Of a DNA stretch of 41,414 bases, positions 1 to 9,429 are shown piece after piece (within the stretch, counting starts at the first letter, position 1; each line of letters opens with the position of its first letter). Both the position numbers and the translations under genes were made by a program. Where the stretch lies: contig CANCIL010000005.1 of NCBI GenBank assembly GCA_947378095.1, forward strand, positions 1 to 41,414. Reading direction: 5' to 3'. This stretch comes from Betaproteobacteria bacterium. GTDB lineage: Bacteria > Pseudomonadota > Gammaproteobacteria > Burkholderiales > Burkholderiaceae. The notes below the pieces were generated by a model. The model had not been told where the DNA came from and did no database searches. It was given only the letters and a program-made list of their open reading frames with translations.

Positions 1-206
1 AACGTGTATTCCGCGCTTTGTGGATTGCTCGTATTAATGCGGCAGTTCGTCAACATGACATGACCTATAGCGTATTCATGAATGGTATGAAGAAAGCTGC
101 GATCGAACTCGACCGCAAAGTACTTTCAGATATGGCCATTGCTGACAAAGCGGCTTTTGCTGCTTTGGTTACTCGGATCAAATCCGTAGTAAACGCTGCA
201 GCTTAA
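1..206 (+). CDS. rplT: 50S ribosomal protein L20, C-terminal part
   Basis: This is the 3' end of the gene for ribosomal protein L20, which binds 23S rRNA early in 50S assembly. The frame is already open at base 3, and about 67 residues are visible, reading [16 protein letters not shown] and then the conserved TYSVFMNG and [12 protein letters not shown] blocks. L20 is normally about 119 residues, so roughly the first 50 lie upstream of the window. The TTG at 18 is an internal leucine codon, not a start. The gene is followed after 27 bases by pheS, the usual rplT-pheS-pheT order. Confidence 0.95.
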   Translation, partial: RVFRALWIARINAAVRQHDMTYSVFMNGMKKAAIELDRKVLSDMAIADKAAFAALVTRIKSVVNAAA

Positions 207-208
207 TT

Positions 209-228
209 CTTAGTTTTTAAAAACTAAG
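209..228. repeat. 20-bp perfect palindrome between rplT and pheS
   Basis: Bases 209-228 form a perfect palindrome centred on a T5A5 core with CTTAG/CTAAG ends. It fills almost the whole 27-base spacer between the rplT stop and the pheS start. As RNA it could fold into a weak hairpin just before the pheS start codon, where no clear Shine-Dalgarno sequence is seen. No T-run follows outside the repeat, so it is not a normal intrinsic terminator. A regulatory role is only a possibility. Confidence 0.5.
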
Positions 229-233
229 CTGCA

Positions 234-1280
234 ATGGTTTCTCTCGACCAAATTGTCGAGGATGCTAAACGTGATTTCCTCGGAGCTGCCGATGCGGCGG
301 CTCTGGAGGACGCGAAAGCCAAGTATCTCGGTAAATCAGGTGTTCTCACTGAGCGTCTAAAAGCGCTTGGTGGAATGTCGCCTGAGGAGCGCAAGAGTGC
401 TGGCGCCCAAATTAATCAAATCAAGACCCAAGTAGAAGCTGCATTACAAGAGCGTCGCCAAGCTTTGGCTGATGCTGTATTGATGCATCGTCTTGCGGCT
501 GAGTCTATCGATGTTTCCTTGCCTGGCCGTGGCCAAGCAGTAGGAAGTTTGCATCCTGTGATGCGGACCTGGGAACGTGTTGAAGAGATCTTTCGCTCGA
601 TTGGTTTTGATGTTGCTGATGGACCTGAAATTGAAACCGACTGGTTTAATTTCACAGCATTAAATAGTCCAGAAAATCACCCTGCGCGTTCAATGCAGGA
701 TACTTTTTATATTGATGGCAAAGATTCCAAAGAGAAGCCTTTGTTATTGCGTACGCATACCAGCCCAATACAGGTTCGTTACGCGAGTGAGCATGTGAAG
801 AAATACGCTAACTCCGATGTGATGCCTCCAATCAAAGTGATTGCACCCGGCAGAACTTATCGGGTGGATAGTGATGCAACCCATTCACCAATGTTTCATC
901 AGGTTGAAGGTTTGTGGATTGCTGAGAGCGTTTCATTTGCCGATCTTAAGGGAGTGTATACGGACTTCTTGAGAACTTTCTTTGAGACGAATGAATTACA
1001 AGTGCGCTTTCGTCCTTCCTATTTCCCATTCACAGAGCCTTCTGCTGAAATTGATATGGCTTTTGGTAGCGGCAAGTTGGCTGGTCGTTGGTTAGAGATT
1101 TCTGGAGCAGGGCAGGTTCATCCTAATGTGCTGCGCAATATGGGCATTGATCCAGAGCGCTATACCGGTTTTGCCTTTGGCTCTGGTTTAGAGCGCTTAA
1201 CGATGTTGCGTTATGGCGTGGATGACTTACGCCTTTTCTTTGAAAATGATTTACGTTTTCTAGCTCAATTTCCTGCATAA
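234..1280 (+). CDS. pheS: Phenylalanine--tRNA ligase alpha subunit
   Basis: Catalytic alpha subunit of the cytoplasmic alpha2beta2 PheRS, which charges tRNA-Phe with phenylalanine using ATP. The 348 residues match the usual length of about 330-345. The N-terminal third is the tRNA-binding coiled-coil arm. The class II core follows, with the [12 protein letters not shown] block, [21 protein letters not shown] (motif 2 region) and, near the C-terminus, [16 protein letters not shown] (motif 3). The ATG at 234 fits the family N-terminus. It is followed by pheT after 24 bases, so the two subunits are very probably co-transcribed. Confidence 0.97.
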   Translation: MVSLDQIVEDAKRDFLGAADAAALEDAKAKYLGKSGVLTERLKALGGMSPEERKSAGAQINQIKTQVEAALQERRQALADAVLMHRLAAESIDVSLPGRGQAVGSLHPVMRTWERVEEIFRSIGFDVADGPEIETDWFNFTALNSPENHPARSMQDTFYIDGKDSKEKPLLLRTHTSPIQVRYASEHVKKYANSDVMPPIKVIAPGRTYRVDSDATHSPMFHQVEGLWIAESVSFADLKGVYTDFLRTFFETNELQVRFRPSYFPFTEPSAEIDMAFGSGKLAGRWLEISGAGQVHPNVLRNMGIDPERYTGFAFGSGLERLTMLRYGVDDLRLFFENDLRFLAQFPA

Positions 1281-1304
1281 GAAAAATAATCCCTGTAAAA
1301 ACAT

Positions 1305-3761
1305 ATGCAATTTTCTGAATCTTGGCTTCGTCAGTATGTAAATCCATCGCTTGATAGCGAGGCATTAGGCCATGCCATGACCATGGCCGGTTTAGAAGTT
1401 GAAGAGCAGCATGCAGTTGCCCCCGCATTTACGAAGATTGTGGTTGCTCAGATTTTGTCTGCTGAGCAACATCCTGATGCAGATCGTTTGCGCGTATGTA
1501 AGGTAGATGCAGGCACTGGTCAAGAATTGCAAATTGTTTGTGGTGCTCCCAATGCACGTGCTGGTATCAAAATTCCATGCGCCTTAGTCGGTGCAGAGTT
1601 GCCTCCAGCAGAAGCGGGTAGCAAGCCATTTCTGATTAAGGTTGGCAAACTCCGTGGCGTAGAAAGTCAAGGTATGTTGTGCTCCGGTCGTGAGCTCGGT
1701 CTTGGTGATGATCATGAAGGTATTTTGGAGTTGCCTGAAGATGCGCCAGTTGGTCAAGATATTCGTAAATACCTTGATCTAGATGATCAAATTTTTGTTA
1801 TTAAGTTAACACCGAATAAAGCTGATTGCCTGTCCTTGATGGGAATGGCAAGAGAAGTTGCCGCGATTACAGGAGTATCACTTTGTTCTCCGCAGTGGAA
1901 TGCACCAGCTGTTTCTAGTGATGACAAGCGCAAGGTGACTGTAGAGAATAAAGAGCTCTGTGGTCGTTTTGCTGGACGCGTCATTCGTGGTGTCAATCCA
2001 CAAGCTAAAACACCTGACTGGATTGTGAAGCGTTTATCGCGCGCTGGTCAAAGAAGTATTTCTGCATTGGTTGATCTATCTAACTATGTCATGTTGGAAA
2101 TGGGTCAACCTACCCACGTGTTTGATATTGATCAATTGAATGGTGATATCACTGTTCGTTGGGCAAAAGCAGGAGAAACTCTTGAGCTTCTCAATGGCCA
2201 GACGGTGACATTGCAGGGCCCGGATTCTGCTGGCAGGATGCAGGATGCTGGTGTGGTGGCAGATCAAACAGGTCCAGTAGCTCTTGCCGGAATCATGGGT
2301 GGTAATCACTGTGCCGTAAGCGATGACACTAAAAATATCTATGTTGAGTCTGCTTACTGGTTGCCCTCAGCTATTCAAGGACGTGCCCGTCGCTTCAATT
2401 TCAGCACGGATGCCGCGCATCGTTTTGAGCGTGGCGTCGATCCTCAAAATACGGTGAACTGCTTGGAATATCTCAGCGCCTTAATTATTGAGGTGTGTGG
2501 TGGGCAAGTAGGTCCGATTGACGATCAAATTTTGAATGTGCCGGAGCGTAAGCCAGTCAAGATGCGTTTAGCTCGTGCGGAAAAAGTCATCGGTATTCCG
2601 CTGACAACAGAAGTTATTTCTGATGTATTCAAGCGACTTGGATTTGATTTCAAGCAAGAGGGTGATGCATTTATTGTTATTTCTCCAAGCTATCGCTTTG
2701 ATATTGAAATTGAAGAAGATTTAATTGAAGAAGTCGCACGCATGTATGGCTTTGAAAATATTCCAGATACACCGCCAGTAGCAAAGCTCAAAATGAGTGC
2801 TAAGGCCGAAGCTAAACGTGGCATTCATTTGCTACGTCAACGTTTAGCCCTACAGGGCTATCAAGAGGCTGTGAACTTTGGTTTTACTGATCTTGAGAGC
2901 GAGCAGCGATTAACTGGTGCGACTGAAAAAGACATGATTGCCGTTCTCAACCCAATTGCTAGCCAATATGGGGTGATGCGCAGCACCTTATGGGGTGGCT
3001 TATTGGCTAACCTCAAAGCCAATTTAAATCGTGGCTCCAGCCGTGTACGCCTGTTTGAAGCTGGGCGGGTATTCAAGCGTGATTCCAATGTGCAAGATGA
3101 GGCTGGCAAAGTGGCTGGTTTTCATCAACCGCAGAAGATTGGTGGTTTAGCATATGGATCTTTTGTCCCTGAGCAATGGGGAAGCGCAACGAAAGCAGTT
3201 GATTTCTTTGATGTTAAAGGAGATCTTGAGCGAGTCATTGATCCGCTACATTTTGTAACGCAAGCTGCACAACATCCAGCATTGCATCCAGGGCGTAGCG
3301 CTCAAGTGCTTTTGAATTCTGCTAGTGGATTACATGTCGTGGGTTGGATCGGTGAATTGCATCCTGGCTTACAACAAGCTTATGAGTTGCCACAAGCACC
3401 AGTTCTATTTGAACTGGATTTAGAGTCTATTCGTGATCTGGGTTTACCGATTCCACAGGAGTTAAGCAAGTTCCCTGCGGTGCAGAGAGATTTAGCTGTC
3501 GTTGTGAAGCAATCCGTTTCTGCACAATCATTATTAGATGCCATGATGGGGGCAAAACAGAATTTTGTTCAAACCATCGAGCTCTTTGATGAATTCAAAC
3601 CAAAAGCAGGTTCGGGTAGTATGGCTGACGATGAGAAGAGCTTGGCTTTCCGTATTACTCTGTTAAACCCTAATGAAACATTGCAAGATCCCCAAATTGA
3701 TGCAGTAATGGCTACTTTATTGGGAACGGTCGAGAAAAAGTGCGCAGCCCGTTTGCGCTAG
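1305..3761 (+). CDS. pheT: Phenylalanine--tRNA ligase beta subunit
   Basis: Beta subunit of PheRS (818 residues, close to the usual 795-820). An EMAP/tRBD-like tRNA-binding domain lies at about residues 40-150 (VAQILSAEQHPDADRLRVCKV). The B3/B4 domain, which edits mischarged Tyr, and the B5 domain lie in the middle. The C-terminus is the ferredoxin-fold anticodon-binding (FDX-ACB) domain at about 725-818 (KFPAVQRDLAVVV to KKCAARLR). The ATG start gives the typical MQFSESWLRQYV opening. It partners the product of pheS immediately upstream and is followed by ihfA, an order widely conserved in proteobacteria. Confidence 0.97.
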   Translation: MQFSESWLRQYVNPSLDSEALGHAMTMAGLEVEEQHAVAPAFTKIVVAQILSAEQHPDADRLRVCKVDAGTGQELQIVCGAPNARAGIKIPCALVGAELPPAEAGSKPFLIKVGKLRGVESQGMLCSGRELGLGDDHEGILELPEDAPVGQDIRKYLDLDDQIFVIKLTPNKADCLSLMGMAREVAAITGVSLCSPQWNAPAVSSDDKRKVTVENKELCGRFAGRVIRGVNPQAKTPDWIVKRLSRAGQRSISALVDLSNYVMLEMGQPTHVFDIDQLNGDITVRWAKAGETLELLNGQTVTLQGPDSAGRMQDAGVVADQTGPVALAGIMGGNHCAVSDDTKNIYVESAYWLPSAIQGRARRFNFSTDAAHRFERGVDPQNTVNCLEYLSALIIEVCGGQVGPIDDQILNVPERKPVKMRLARAEKVIGIPLTTEVISDVFKRLGFDFKQEGDAFIVISPSYRFDIEIEEDLIEEVARMYGFENIPDTPPVAKLKMSAKAEAKRGIHLLRQRLALQGYQEAVNFGFTDLESEQRLTGATEKDMIAVLNPIASQYGVMRSTLWGGLLANLKANLNRGSSRVRLFEAGRVFKRDSNVQDEAGKVAGFHQPQKIGGLAYGSFVPEQWGSATKAVDFFDVKGDLERVIDPLHFVTQAAQHPALHPGRSAQVLLNSASGLHVVGWIGELHPGLQQAYELPQAPVLFELDLESIRDLGLPIPQELSKFPAVQRDLAVVVKQSVSAQSLLDAMMGAKQNFVQTIELFDEFKPKAGSGSMADDEKSLAFRITLLNPNETLQDPQIDAVMATLLGTVEKKCAARLR

Positions 3762-3814
3762 GTTTAATATTAGGCATAAATCAAATAATTAATTAGTTAC
3801 CAAAGAGACTAGCA

Positions 3815-4138
3815 ATGACTGAATTGATTTCTAACGATACCGTTACCAAAAATGAACTTTCTGAAGCACTCTTTGATCAGGTAGGTTTAAACAAGCGTGA
3901 AGCCAAAGATATGATTGATGCCTTCTTTGACCGCATCGGCCATTCTCTTGAAGCAGGTGTTGAAGTCAAAATTTCGGGCTTTGGTAATTTTCAGCTGCGC
4001 AATAAATCGGCTCGTCCTGGCCGAAATCCCAAAACAGGTCAAATGATTCCGATTGCAGCCAGACGCGTGGTTACCTTTCATGCAAGTCAAAAGCTAAAAG
4101 ATGTAGTGGAGTCACATGCTCGAGAAAACCGAGTTTGA
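3815..4138 (+). CDS. ihfA: Integration host factor subunit alpha
   Basis: IHF alpha, a nucleoid protein that with IHF beta binds specific sites and bends DNA sharply. The 107 residues carry the HU/IHF fold: an N-terminal helical dimerisation part ([15 protein letters not shown]) and the beta-arm with [21 protein letters not shown], which includes the conserved intercalating proline region. The position directly after pheT is typical of ihfA rather than hupB. The start at 3815 is preceded by an AGAGA-type ribosome-binding sequence. The gene overlaps the next by 23 bases. Confidence 0.96.
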   Translation: MTELISNDTVTKNELSEALFDQVGLNKREAKDMIDAFFDRIGHSLEAGVEVKISGFGNFQLRNKSARPGRNPKTGQMIPIAARRVVTFHASQKLKDVVESHARENRV

Positions 4139-4466
4139 TGCAAGCTCGGCATTGCTGAGCTCTCAACTTCCCCCAATTCCTGCTAAGCGCTACTTCACTA
4201 TAGGTGAAGTAGCTGACCTTTGTGGCGTGCGCTCCCATGTGCTGCGCTATTGGGAGCAGGAGTTCTCACAACTCAATCCCCAGAAGCGTCGTGGCAATCG
4301 CCGCTACTATCAACATCATGAAGTCGTGCTGATTCGCAAGATTAGGGCACTTCTCTATGAAGAGGGCTTCACCATCAGTGGTGCTAGAAATCGCCTCGAA
4401 GAAGCACGCGGTGAGCTCAAGCTCCGTGATGAATTGCTGGCCGTTCTCAATATTCTCTCTAAGTAG
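4116..4466 (+). CDS. MerR-family transcriptional regulator
   Basis: A small (116-residue) MerR-type DNA-binding protein. After a proline-containing N-terminal tail of about 25 residues comes the winged [43 protein letters not shown]. This is followed by a dimerisation helix with [20 protein letters not shown]. No effector-binding domain or cysteine cluster is present, so the ligand is unknown. Its start lies inside ihfA (23-base overlap), implying translational coupling. A MerR gene after ihfA is common in beta- and gammaproteobacteria. Its target is not known from sequence. Confidence 0.9.
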   Translation: MLEKTEFDASSALLSSQLPPIPAKRYFTIGEVADLCGVRSHVLRYWEQEFSQLNPQKRRGNRRYYQHHEVVLIRKIRALLYEEGFTISGARNRLEEARGELKLRDELLAVLNILSK

Positions 4467-4489
4467 TACTGATACAATTTTGTCTTCGT

Positions 4490-4567
<78 letters not shown>

Positions 4568-4604
4568 CTTATTTATTCTGACTTCTCCTCATTCTTGTGC
4601 AACT

Positions 4605-5015
4605 ATGACTGCTAAACAAAAACCGACTCAATATTTTGGTTTAACTATTCCTTTTTTGGATCATTTAGGGGTTGTGCCTGAATTTGCTGAAAAAGGAAAA
4701 TCGCGTATCACCTTAACGATGCAAGCAGAGCATGAGAATAGCTTTGGGGTTGCGCATGGCGGCGTGATCATGACACTACTGGACTTTGCAATGGCCGCTG
4801 CTGCCCGCAGCGCCATGAATCACCCCTTAGGTGCCATCACGATTGATATGACCATTAGTTTTTTGCGTCCCACTGTAGGCAAGATTGCGGTAGAAGGTTC
4901 AGTGCTGAAGTCTGGAAAGTCGATTAATTATTGTGAAGCAGTGGTATTAAATGAGGCAGGGGAGATCACCGCTAAATCGAGCGGCACTTTTGTACTGCGA
5001 AAAATAGATGCTTAA
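4605..5015 (+). CDS. PaaI-type hotdog thioesterase
   Basis: Predicted acyl-CoA thioesterase of the PaaI/YdiI hotdog-fold family (136 residues). The family signature is clear: a short N-terminal strand, then the central hotdog helix with NSFGVAHGGVIMTLLDFAMAAAA, then TIDMTISFLRPTVG and a C-terminal strand ending in KSSGTFVL. A longer in-frame opening exists back to 4518, but that start lies inside the tRNA-Pro gene and its leading residues do not resemble the family, so ATG 4605 is chosen. Substrate is unknown; aromatic or small acyl-CoAs are usual for relatives. Confidence 0.88.
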   Translation: MTAKQKPTQYFGLTIPFLDHLGVVPEFAEKGKSRITLTMQAEHENSFGVAHGGVIMTLLDFAMAAAARSAMNHPLGAITIDMTISFLRPTVGKIAVEGSVLKSGKSINYCEAVVLNEAGEITAKSSGTFVLRKIDA

Positions 5016-5105
5016 TAATTAAGCATAGTATTTATAATTAATATATTAATAATATTTTAATTACAGATATTATTTCTGAATCAATATGGGTATAAAGGCT
5101 TTATA

Positions 5106-5133
5106 TTGCTAGGTTAATTAATTTATATATAAT
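5106..5133 (+). promoter_or_regulatory. Candidate sigma70 promoter for the H-NS gene in an AT-rich leader
   Basis: TTGCTA (5106-5111) and a perfect TATAAT (5128-5133) are separated by 16 bases, giving a predicted transcript start near 5140 and a leader of about 58 bases. The whole 5016-5197 interval is extremely AT-rich, with many TTAATTA-type steps, the kind of DNA that H-NS binds; autoregulation is therefore plausible but inferred. A TTGACA at 5164 lacks a good partner at correct spacing. Confidence 0.4.
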
Positions 5134-5197
5134 TAATCCTTTAAATAGCGTAATTATCGTTACTTGACATAACCTATTATTTGGAGATTATGAATAT

Positions 5198-5482
5198 ATG
5201 GCTTCTTATAAAGAGCTCTTGGCCCAGCGTGAACATTTAGATAAACAGATTAAAGAGGCTATTGCACTCGAGAAGGCGGATGGTATTGCTAAGGCCAAGC
5301 TGATTATTGAGCAGTATCACTTAACTGCTTCTGACCTGTTTAGCCGTAAAGCGGGCACGCGTAGCCCTGGGGGCAAGGTAGCGCCTAAGTACCGTAATCC
5401 CTCTACAGGCGAAACCTGGACAGGCCGTGGCAAGGCTCCTAAGTGGATTGAAGGTAGAGATCGCAATAGCTTTGCAATTTAA
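5198..5482 (+). CDS. H-NS family histone-like nucleoid protein
   Basis: A 94-residue member of the short H-NS family common in Burkholderiales (Bph3/BpH3-like). Residues 1-45 form a coiled-coil oligomerisation region (LLAQREHLDKQIKEAIALEKADG). A linker leads to the C-terminal DNA-binding domain with YRNPSTGETWTGRGKAPKWI, whose TGRGKAP loop inserts in the minor groove of AT-rich DNA. The start at 5198 follows a GGAG at 5183-5186; the ATG at 5190 is out of frame. The protein probably silences AT-rich and acquired DNA. It converges on the gene at 6235 through a shared terminator. Confidence 0.95.
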   Translation: MASYKELLAQREHLDKQIKEAIALEKADGIAKAKLIIEQYHLTASDLFSRKAGTRSPGGKVAPKYRNPSTGETWTGRGKAPKWIEGRDRNSFAI

Positions 5483-5507
5483 GTGATTGATATTAATAAG
5501 ATTTATG

Positions 5508-5536
5508 AAAAGGCCGCTTTTAAAGCGGCCTTTTTT
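5508..5536. terminator. Bidirectional intrinsic terminator
   Basis: The arms GGCCGCTTT (5512-5520) and AAAGCGGCC (5522-5530) are flanked by A4 on the left and T6 on the right. The symmetry lets it end transcription from both the H-NS gene and the convergent HTH-pseudoreceiver gene. Confidence 0.9.
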
Positions 5537-6235
5537 CTAGAGGCACTTCCTAGATAGAGCCTCAATAAATACGGGTTCTAATAATTCATGACGACTGCGA
5601 TGACTCCACGCAGGATCAAGCTCAGGATTGGTGGCTGGGTAGGCAACAATTAGTGGATTTAGCTCAATTAAGCCCTTTTCAAGCTCTATTTTGAGGTTTT
5701 CTGATAAAGGCGGCCTAGCGCCACTGTTTTCATCAACGAGAGAGACAACACCAGGATGAAGCTTAATAAAACCTTCATCTACTAGTATAGGTATGCGCTG
5801 TGTATCCTTGTTTTTACTAAGGTAATGTATTAGATGCACCTGTTCAATCGGGGGAATGAGGGCATCTAGAAAGATCAGGTCGGGGGCAATCGATACCGCC
5901 TTCATTAGGCCCTCAAGACTATCGATAGCAACCTGCATTTCTACTTTTAATTGCCAATCTTGAGTAGATTCCAATAGCTCCTCACTATTTTCAGCTCTTC
6001 TAAATATGCCTAGGGCTAGGCAATGGAGGGTAGATTTTTGCCGCATTGCCCGTTTTCGACGCTGAAGTTGCTGTTCTAGCGAGCTGGCCAGTATTCGCCG
6101 ATGGCCTCCACGGGTTTTCCAGGCAATTAATTCGCCTAGTTCCACCATTTTTTGGACTGTACCTAGTGATACTTGCAGCACTTTGGCACTTTGCCTAGTG
6201 CTGAGATATTCCATATCTGGGGTAATTGTTTTCAT
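5537..6235 (-). CDS. Excisionase-type HTH protein with degenerate receiver domain
   Basis: A 232-residue regulator of unusual build. Residues 9-50 are a MerR/excisionase-like winged HTH (YLSTRQSAKVLQVSLGTVQKMVELGELIAWKTRGGHRRI). Residues 68-155 resemble a response-regulator receiver: PDLIFLDALIPPI places an aspartate (D124) where the phosphoacceptor would be, but the acidic pair expected near residue 75 is missing (LHCLALG), so it is a pseudo-receiver. The final 60 residues match nothing I recognise. The start is preceded by AAAGGGAAAT, a plausible ribosome-binding site. It is divergent from odhA, so it may regulate that operon; this is inference from position only. Confidence 0.75.
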   Translation of the reverse strand: MKTITPDMEYLSTRQSAKVLQVSLGTVQKMVELGELIAWKTRGGHRRILASSLEQQLQRRKRAMRQKSTLHCLALGIFRRAENSEELLESTQDWQLKVEMQVAIDSLEGLMKAVSIAPDLIFLDALIPPIEQVHLIHYLSKNKDTQRIPILVDEGFIKLHPGVVSLVDENSGARPPLSENLKIELEKGLIELNPLIVAYPATNPELDPAWSHRSRHELLEPVFIEALSRKCL

Positions 6236-6533
6236 ATTTCCCTTTTTTATTAATCTAATTGAAGATTTAGAGAATAAGAATCAAATATGTTTGTATCTGT
6301 CGGTGAATATTGAAAGGGCGGTAGGAAACTTCTTATTAACTAATGATTTCAGGGGAAATACCCTCAATTTCAGAAAAATCAGGGAAAGCCCTTTATGAAT
6401 CAATGGGTAATCGTGTTAAATTATTGGTGTTGTAGATGTATTTGCACAGAGCAATTCGTCAAGCGGTGTAGCCGCGTAGCGAATGGTTATAACCACAGTT
6501 TTTATTCGGGAAACCCGATGAAAGGTGAGCATC
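6236..6533. other. 298-base divergent intergenic region upstream of odhA
   Basis: No gene is seen here. It should contain the promoters of the HTH-pseudoreceiver gene (leftward) and the odh operon (rightward), but I could not pick a convincing -35/-10 pair. It holds several inverted or direct repeats: AAAGGGC (6313-6319) against GCCCTTT (6388-6394), AGGG (6351) against CCCT (6361), repeated TTTCAG and TCAGGG units, and a small hairpin TCGGG-AAA-CCCGA at 6506-6518 just before the odhA ribosome-binding site. Confidence 0.5.
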
Positions 6534-9389
6534 ATGATGCAGGACCAAAGAGATAATTCCTATCTCTTCGGCGGAAACGCCCCCTATGTAGAAGAGCTCT
6601 ACGAATCCTACTTGCACGATCCGACTTCTGTAGAAGCGCATTGGCGAGATTATTTTGATAACGTGAAACAAGTTCCTGCGGTTGATGGTTCATCTAGAAC
6701 CGATATTGCGCACGGACCCATTGTTGCGTCATTTGCCGAGCGTGCTATGCAAGGCCCCATCAGAACGATTTCTGATTCGGCTGATTCGGAAATGGGGCGC
6801 AAACGCGTTGCTGTTCAGCAATTAATTGCCGCATATCGAAACGTCGGCAATCGCTGGGCTGATATTGACCCCTTGAAGCGTACGGAGCGCCAGGATATTC
6901 CTGAGCTTGACCCTGCCTTCTATGGTTTTACTGATGGCGACATGGATATCGTCTTCAATACCAGCAATACTTTCTTCGGCAAGTCAGAAATGAGATTGCG
7001 CGATTTGCTCCAAGCTTTACGTGAAACTTACTGCGGCACGATTGGTGCTGAGTTCATGTTTATCGCGGATCAAAAAATTAAAAAATGGTGGCAAGAGAAG
7101 TTAGAGTCCATTCGCTCTACGCCCAGCTTTAATGTGGAAGAGAAGCGTCAGATTCTGGACCGCGTCACAGCGGCAGAAGGCTTAGAGCGTTATCTTCAGG
7201 CTAAGTATGTAGGTCAGAAGCGCTTCTCTCTTGAGGGTGGTGAAAGCTTTATCGCTTGTATGGACGAGCTCATTCGTGAAGCAGGCGCCAAGGGTGTGCA
7301 GGAGATTGTGATTGGTATGGCCCACCGCGGTCGTCTCAACGTCTTGGTGAATACCTTGGGCAAAATGCCGAAAGAGTTGTTTGCCGAGTTTGAACACAAG
7401 GGCCCCGAAACCTTGCCAGCAGGTGACGTTAAATATCACCAAGGCTTCTCGAGCGATATTTCTACTCCTGCAGGCCCAGTCCATTTGTCATTGGCATTTA
7501 ATCCATCCCATTTAGAGATCGTGAACCCAGTAGTTGAGGGATCTGCACGTGCTCGTATGGAGCGTCGTGGGGATCTAACTGGTGAGCAAGTGTTGCCAGT
7601 ATTGGTTCATGGCGACGCTGCGATTGCTGGTCAGGGTGTCATGCAAGAAACTTTAGCAATGTCAGAGGTTCGTGGTTATTCCACCGGCGGTACGGTCCAT
7701 ATTGTGATTAATAACCAAATTGGTTTCACGACATCTGATCCGCGTGACTTACGTTCAAGCTTGTATTGCACCGACATCATGAAGATTGTTGATGCGCCGG
7801 TATTGCACGTAAACGGTGATGATCCTGAGGCGGTTGTTCTGGCGACTAAATTGGCGATTGAGTTCCGCACCAAATTCCACAAAGACGTTGCGGTTGATAT
7901 CGTTTGTTTCCGTAAGTTGGGTCACAACGAACAAGATTCACCAGCGATGACTCAGCCATTGATGTACAAGATCATTGCAGCCCATCCTGGTACCCGTAAG
8001 GTCTATGCTGATCGATTGGAAGCGCAGGGCGCCCTGCCGGTTGGTACTGGGGACTTGATGGTGAAGGAATACCGTGCTGCTATGGATGCTGGTAAGCAAA
8101 CTTCAGATCCGGTATTAAGTAACTTCAAAGGCAAGTACGCAGTAGATTGGTCTCCATTTTTAAACAAGAAGTGGACTGATGAAGCAGATACTGCGATTCC
8201 ATTAACAGAGTGGAAGCGTTTAGCAGAGAAGATCTCTACCATTCCAGATAACTTCAAAGCACATCCGTTGGTTGAGAAGGTCTATAAAGATCGTGCTGCC
8301 ATGGGACGTGGTGAAGTGAATATTGACTGGGGTATGGGCGAGCACATGGCTTTTGCTTCTCTAGTAGCCAGTGGTTATCCAGTACGACTCTCAGGTGAAG
8401 ATAGTGGTCGTGGCACCTTTACCCATCGCCACTCTGTATTGCATGATCAAAATCGTGAGAAGTGGGATATCGGTACTTACACGCCGCTTCAGCACGTTAC
8501 TAAAGATCAAGCCCCATTTGTGGTGATTGACTCGATCCTTTCTGAAGAGGCGGTTCTTGGTTTTGAGTATGGTTATGCGGCAGCAGAACCAAATACACTC
8601 ACTATTTGGGAGGCGCAATTTGGTGACTTTGCTAACGGCGCTCAAGTGGTGATTGACCAATTTATCGCTTCCGGTGAGGTGAAGTGGGGTCGTGCTAACG
8701 GATTGGTCATGATGTTGCCACACGGCTATGAAGGTCAGGGACCAGAGCATTCTTCTGCACGTCTTGAGCGTTTCATGCAATTGTGTGCTGATACCAATAT
8801 GCAAGTGATTCAGCCGACTACTGCTTCGCAGATTTTCCATGTCTTGCGTCGGCAGATGATTCGTCAGTTCCGTAAGCCGCTGATCTTATTTACGCCAAAG
8901 TCTTTATTGCGTAACAAGGAAGCTGCCTCACCATTATCTGAATTTACAAAGGGTGGATTCCACACTGTATTGGGCGAGCGTGATGACTCCATTGATGCCA
9001 AGAAAGTAAACCGCTTAATTATTTGTTCCGGTAAGGTCTATTACGATTTGGTAAAGGCCCGTGCCGAGAAGAAGATTGACGATGCAGCGATTATTCGTTT
9101 GGAGCAGTTGTATCCGTTCCCGCACAAGGCGCTTGGTGCTGAATTGAAGAAATATCCAAAATTGGAAGAAATCGTGTGGTGTCAGGATGAGCCACAAAAC
9201 CAAGGTGCATGGTTCTTCGTTCAACACAATATTTTGGAAGGCATGTCTGATGGCATGAAGTTGGGATACGCAGGTCGCCCAGCATCAGCTTCACCAGCTT
9301 GCGGTTATGCCCACCTCCATCAAGAGCAACAGAAGTCATTGCTCGCGGCGGCATTTGCCAAACTTAAAGGTTACGTGATTACGAAATAA
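6534..9389 (+). CDS. sucA: 2-oxoglutarate dehydrogenase E1 component
   Basis: E1o (OdhA) of the TCA-cycle 2-oxoglutarate dehydrogenase complex, which uses thiamine diphosphate to decarboxylate 2-oxoglutarate and passes the succinyl group to E2. The 951 residues compare with about 930-955 in relatives. Visible marks are the N-terminal [20 protein letters not shown] segment that docks E1 on the complex, [14 protein letters not shown], the TPP-binding VNGDDPEAV with [16 protein letters not shown], and [18 protein letters not shown] at 6525 could extend it by three codons, but AAAGGTGAG at 6521-6529 makes a better ribosome-binding site for ATG 6534. It heads the sucA-sucB-lpdA operon. Confidence 0.97.
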   Translation: MMQDQRDNSYLFGGNAPYVEELYESYLHDPTSVEAHWRDYFDNVKQVPAVDGSSRTDIAHGPIVASFAERAMQGPIRTISDSADSEMGRKRVAVQQLIAAYRNVGNRWADIDPLKRTERQDIPELDPAFYGFTDGDMDIVFNTSNTFFGKSEMRLRDLLQALRETYCGTIGAEFMFIADQKIKKWWQEKLESIRSTPSFNVEEKRQILDRVTAAEGLERYLQAKYVGQKRFSLEGGESFIACMDELIREAGAKGVQEIVIGMAHRGRLNVLVNTLGKMPKELFAEFEHKGPETLPAGDVKYHQGFSSDISTPAGPVHLSLAFNPSHLEIVNPVVEGSARARMERRGDLTGEQVLPVLVHGDAAIAGQGVMQETLAMSEVRGYSTGGTVHIVINNQIGFTTSDPRDLRSSLYCTDIMKIVDAPVLHVNGDDPEAVVLATKLAIEFRTKFHKDVAVDIVCFRKLGHNEQDSPAMTQPLMYKIIAAHPGTRKVYADRLEAQGALPVGTGDLMVKEYRAAMDAGKQTSDPVLSNFKGKYAVDWSPFLNKKWTDEADTAIPLTEWKRLAEKISTIPDNFKAHPLVEKVYKDRAAMGRGEVNIDWGMGEHMAFASLVASGYPVRLSGEDSGRGTFTHRHSVLHDQNREKWDIGTYTPLQHVTKDQAPFVVIDSILSEEAVLGFEYGYAAAEPNTLTIWEAQFGDFANGAQVVIDQFIASGEVKWGRANGLVMMLPHGYEGQGPEHSSARLERFMQLCADTNMQVIQPTTASQIFHVLRRQMIRQFRKPLILFTPKSLLRNKEAASPLSEFTKGGFHTVLGERDDSIDAKKVNRLIICSGKVYYDLVKARAEKKIDDAAIIRLEQLYPFPHKALGAELKKYPKLEEIVWCQDEPQNQGAWFFVQHNILEGMSDGMKLGYAGRPASASPACGYAHLHQEQQKSLLAAAFAKLKGYVITK

Positions 9390-9429
9390 TCGTTCTCATT
9401 ACTCTACATATAAATTACTAGGATTAATC

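Noticed and set aside
1123..1428. Antisense frame across the pheS-pheT junction
   Set aside because: It lies opposite two certain genes and shows no recognisable domain or ribosome-binding site.
5164..5192. TTGACA near the H-NS gene as a promoter
   Set aside because: No good -10 at 16-18 bases; the matching stretch would overlap the ribosome-binding site and start codon.
6183..6398. Rightward frame of 71 codons before sucA
   Set aside because: It overlaps the start of the HTH-pseudoreceiver gene on the other strand and has no family-like sequence.
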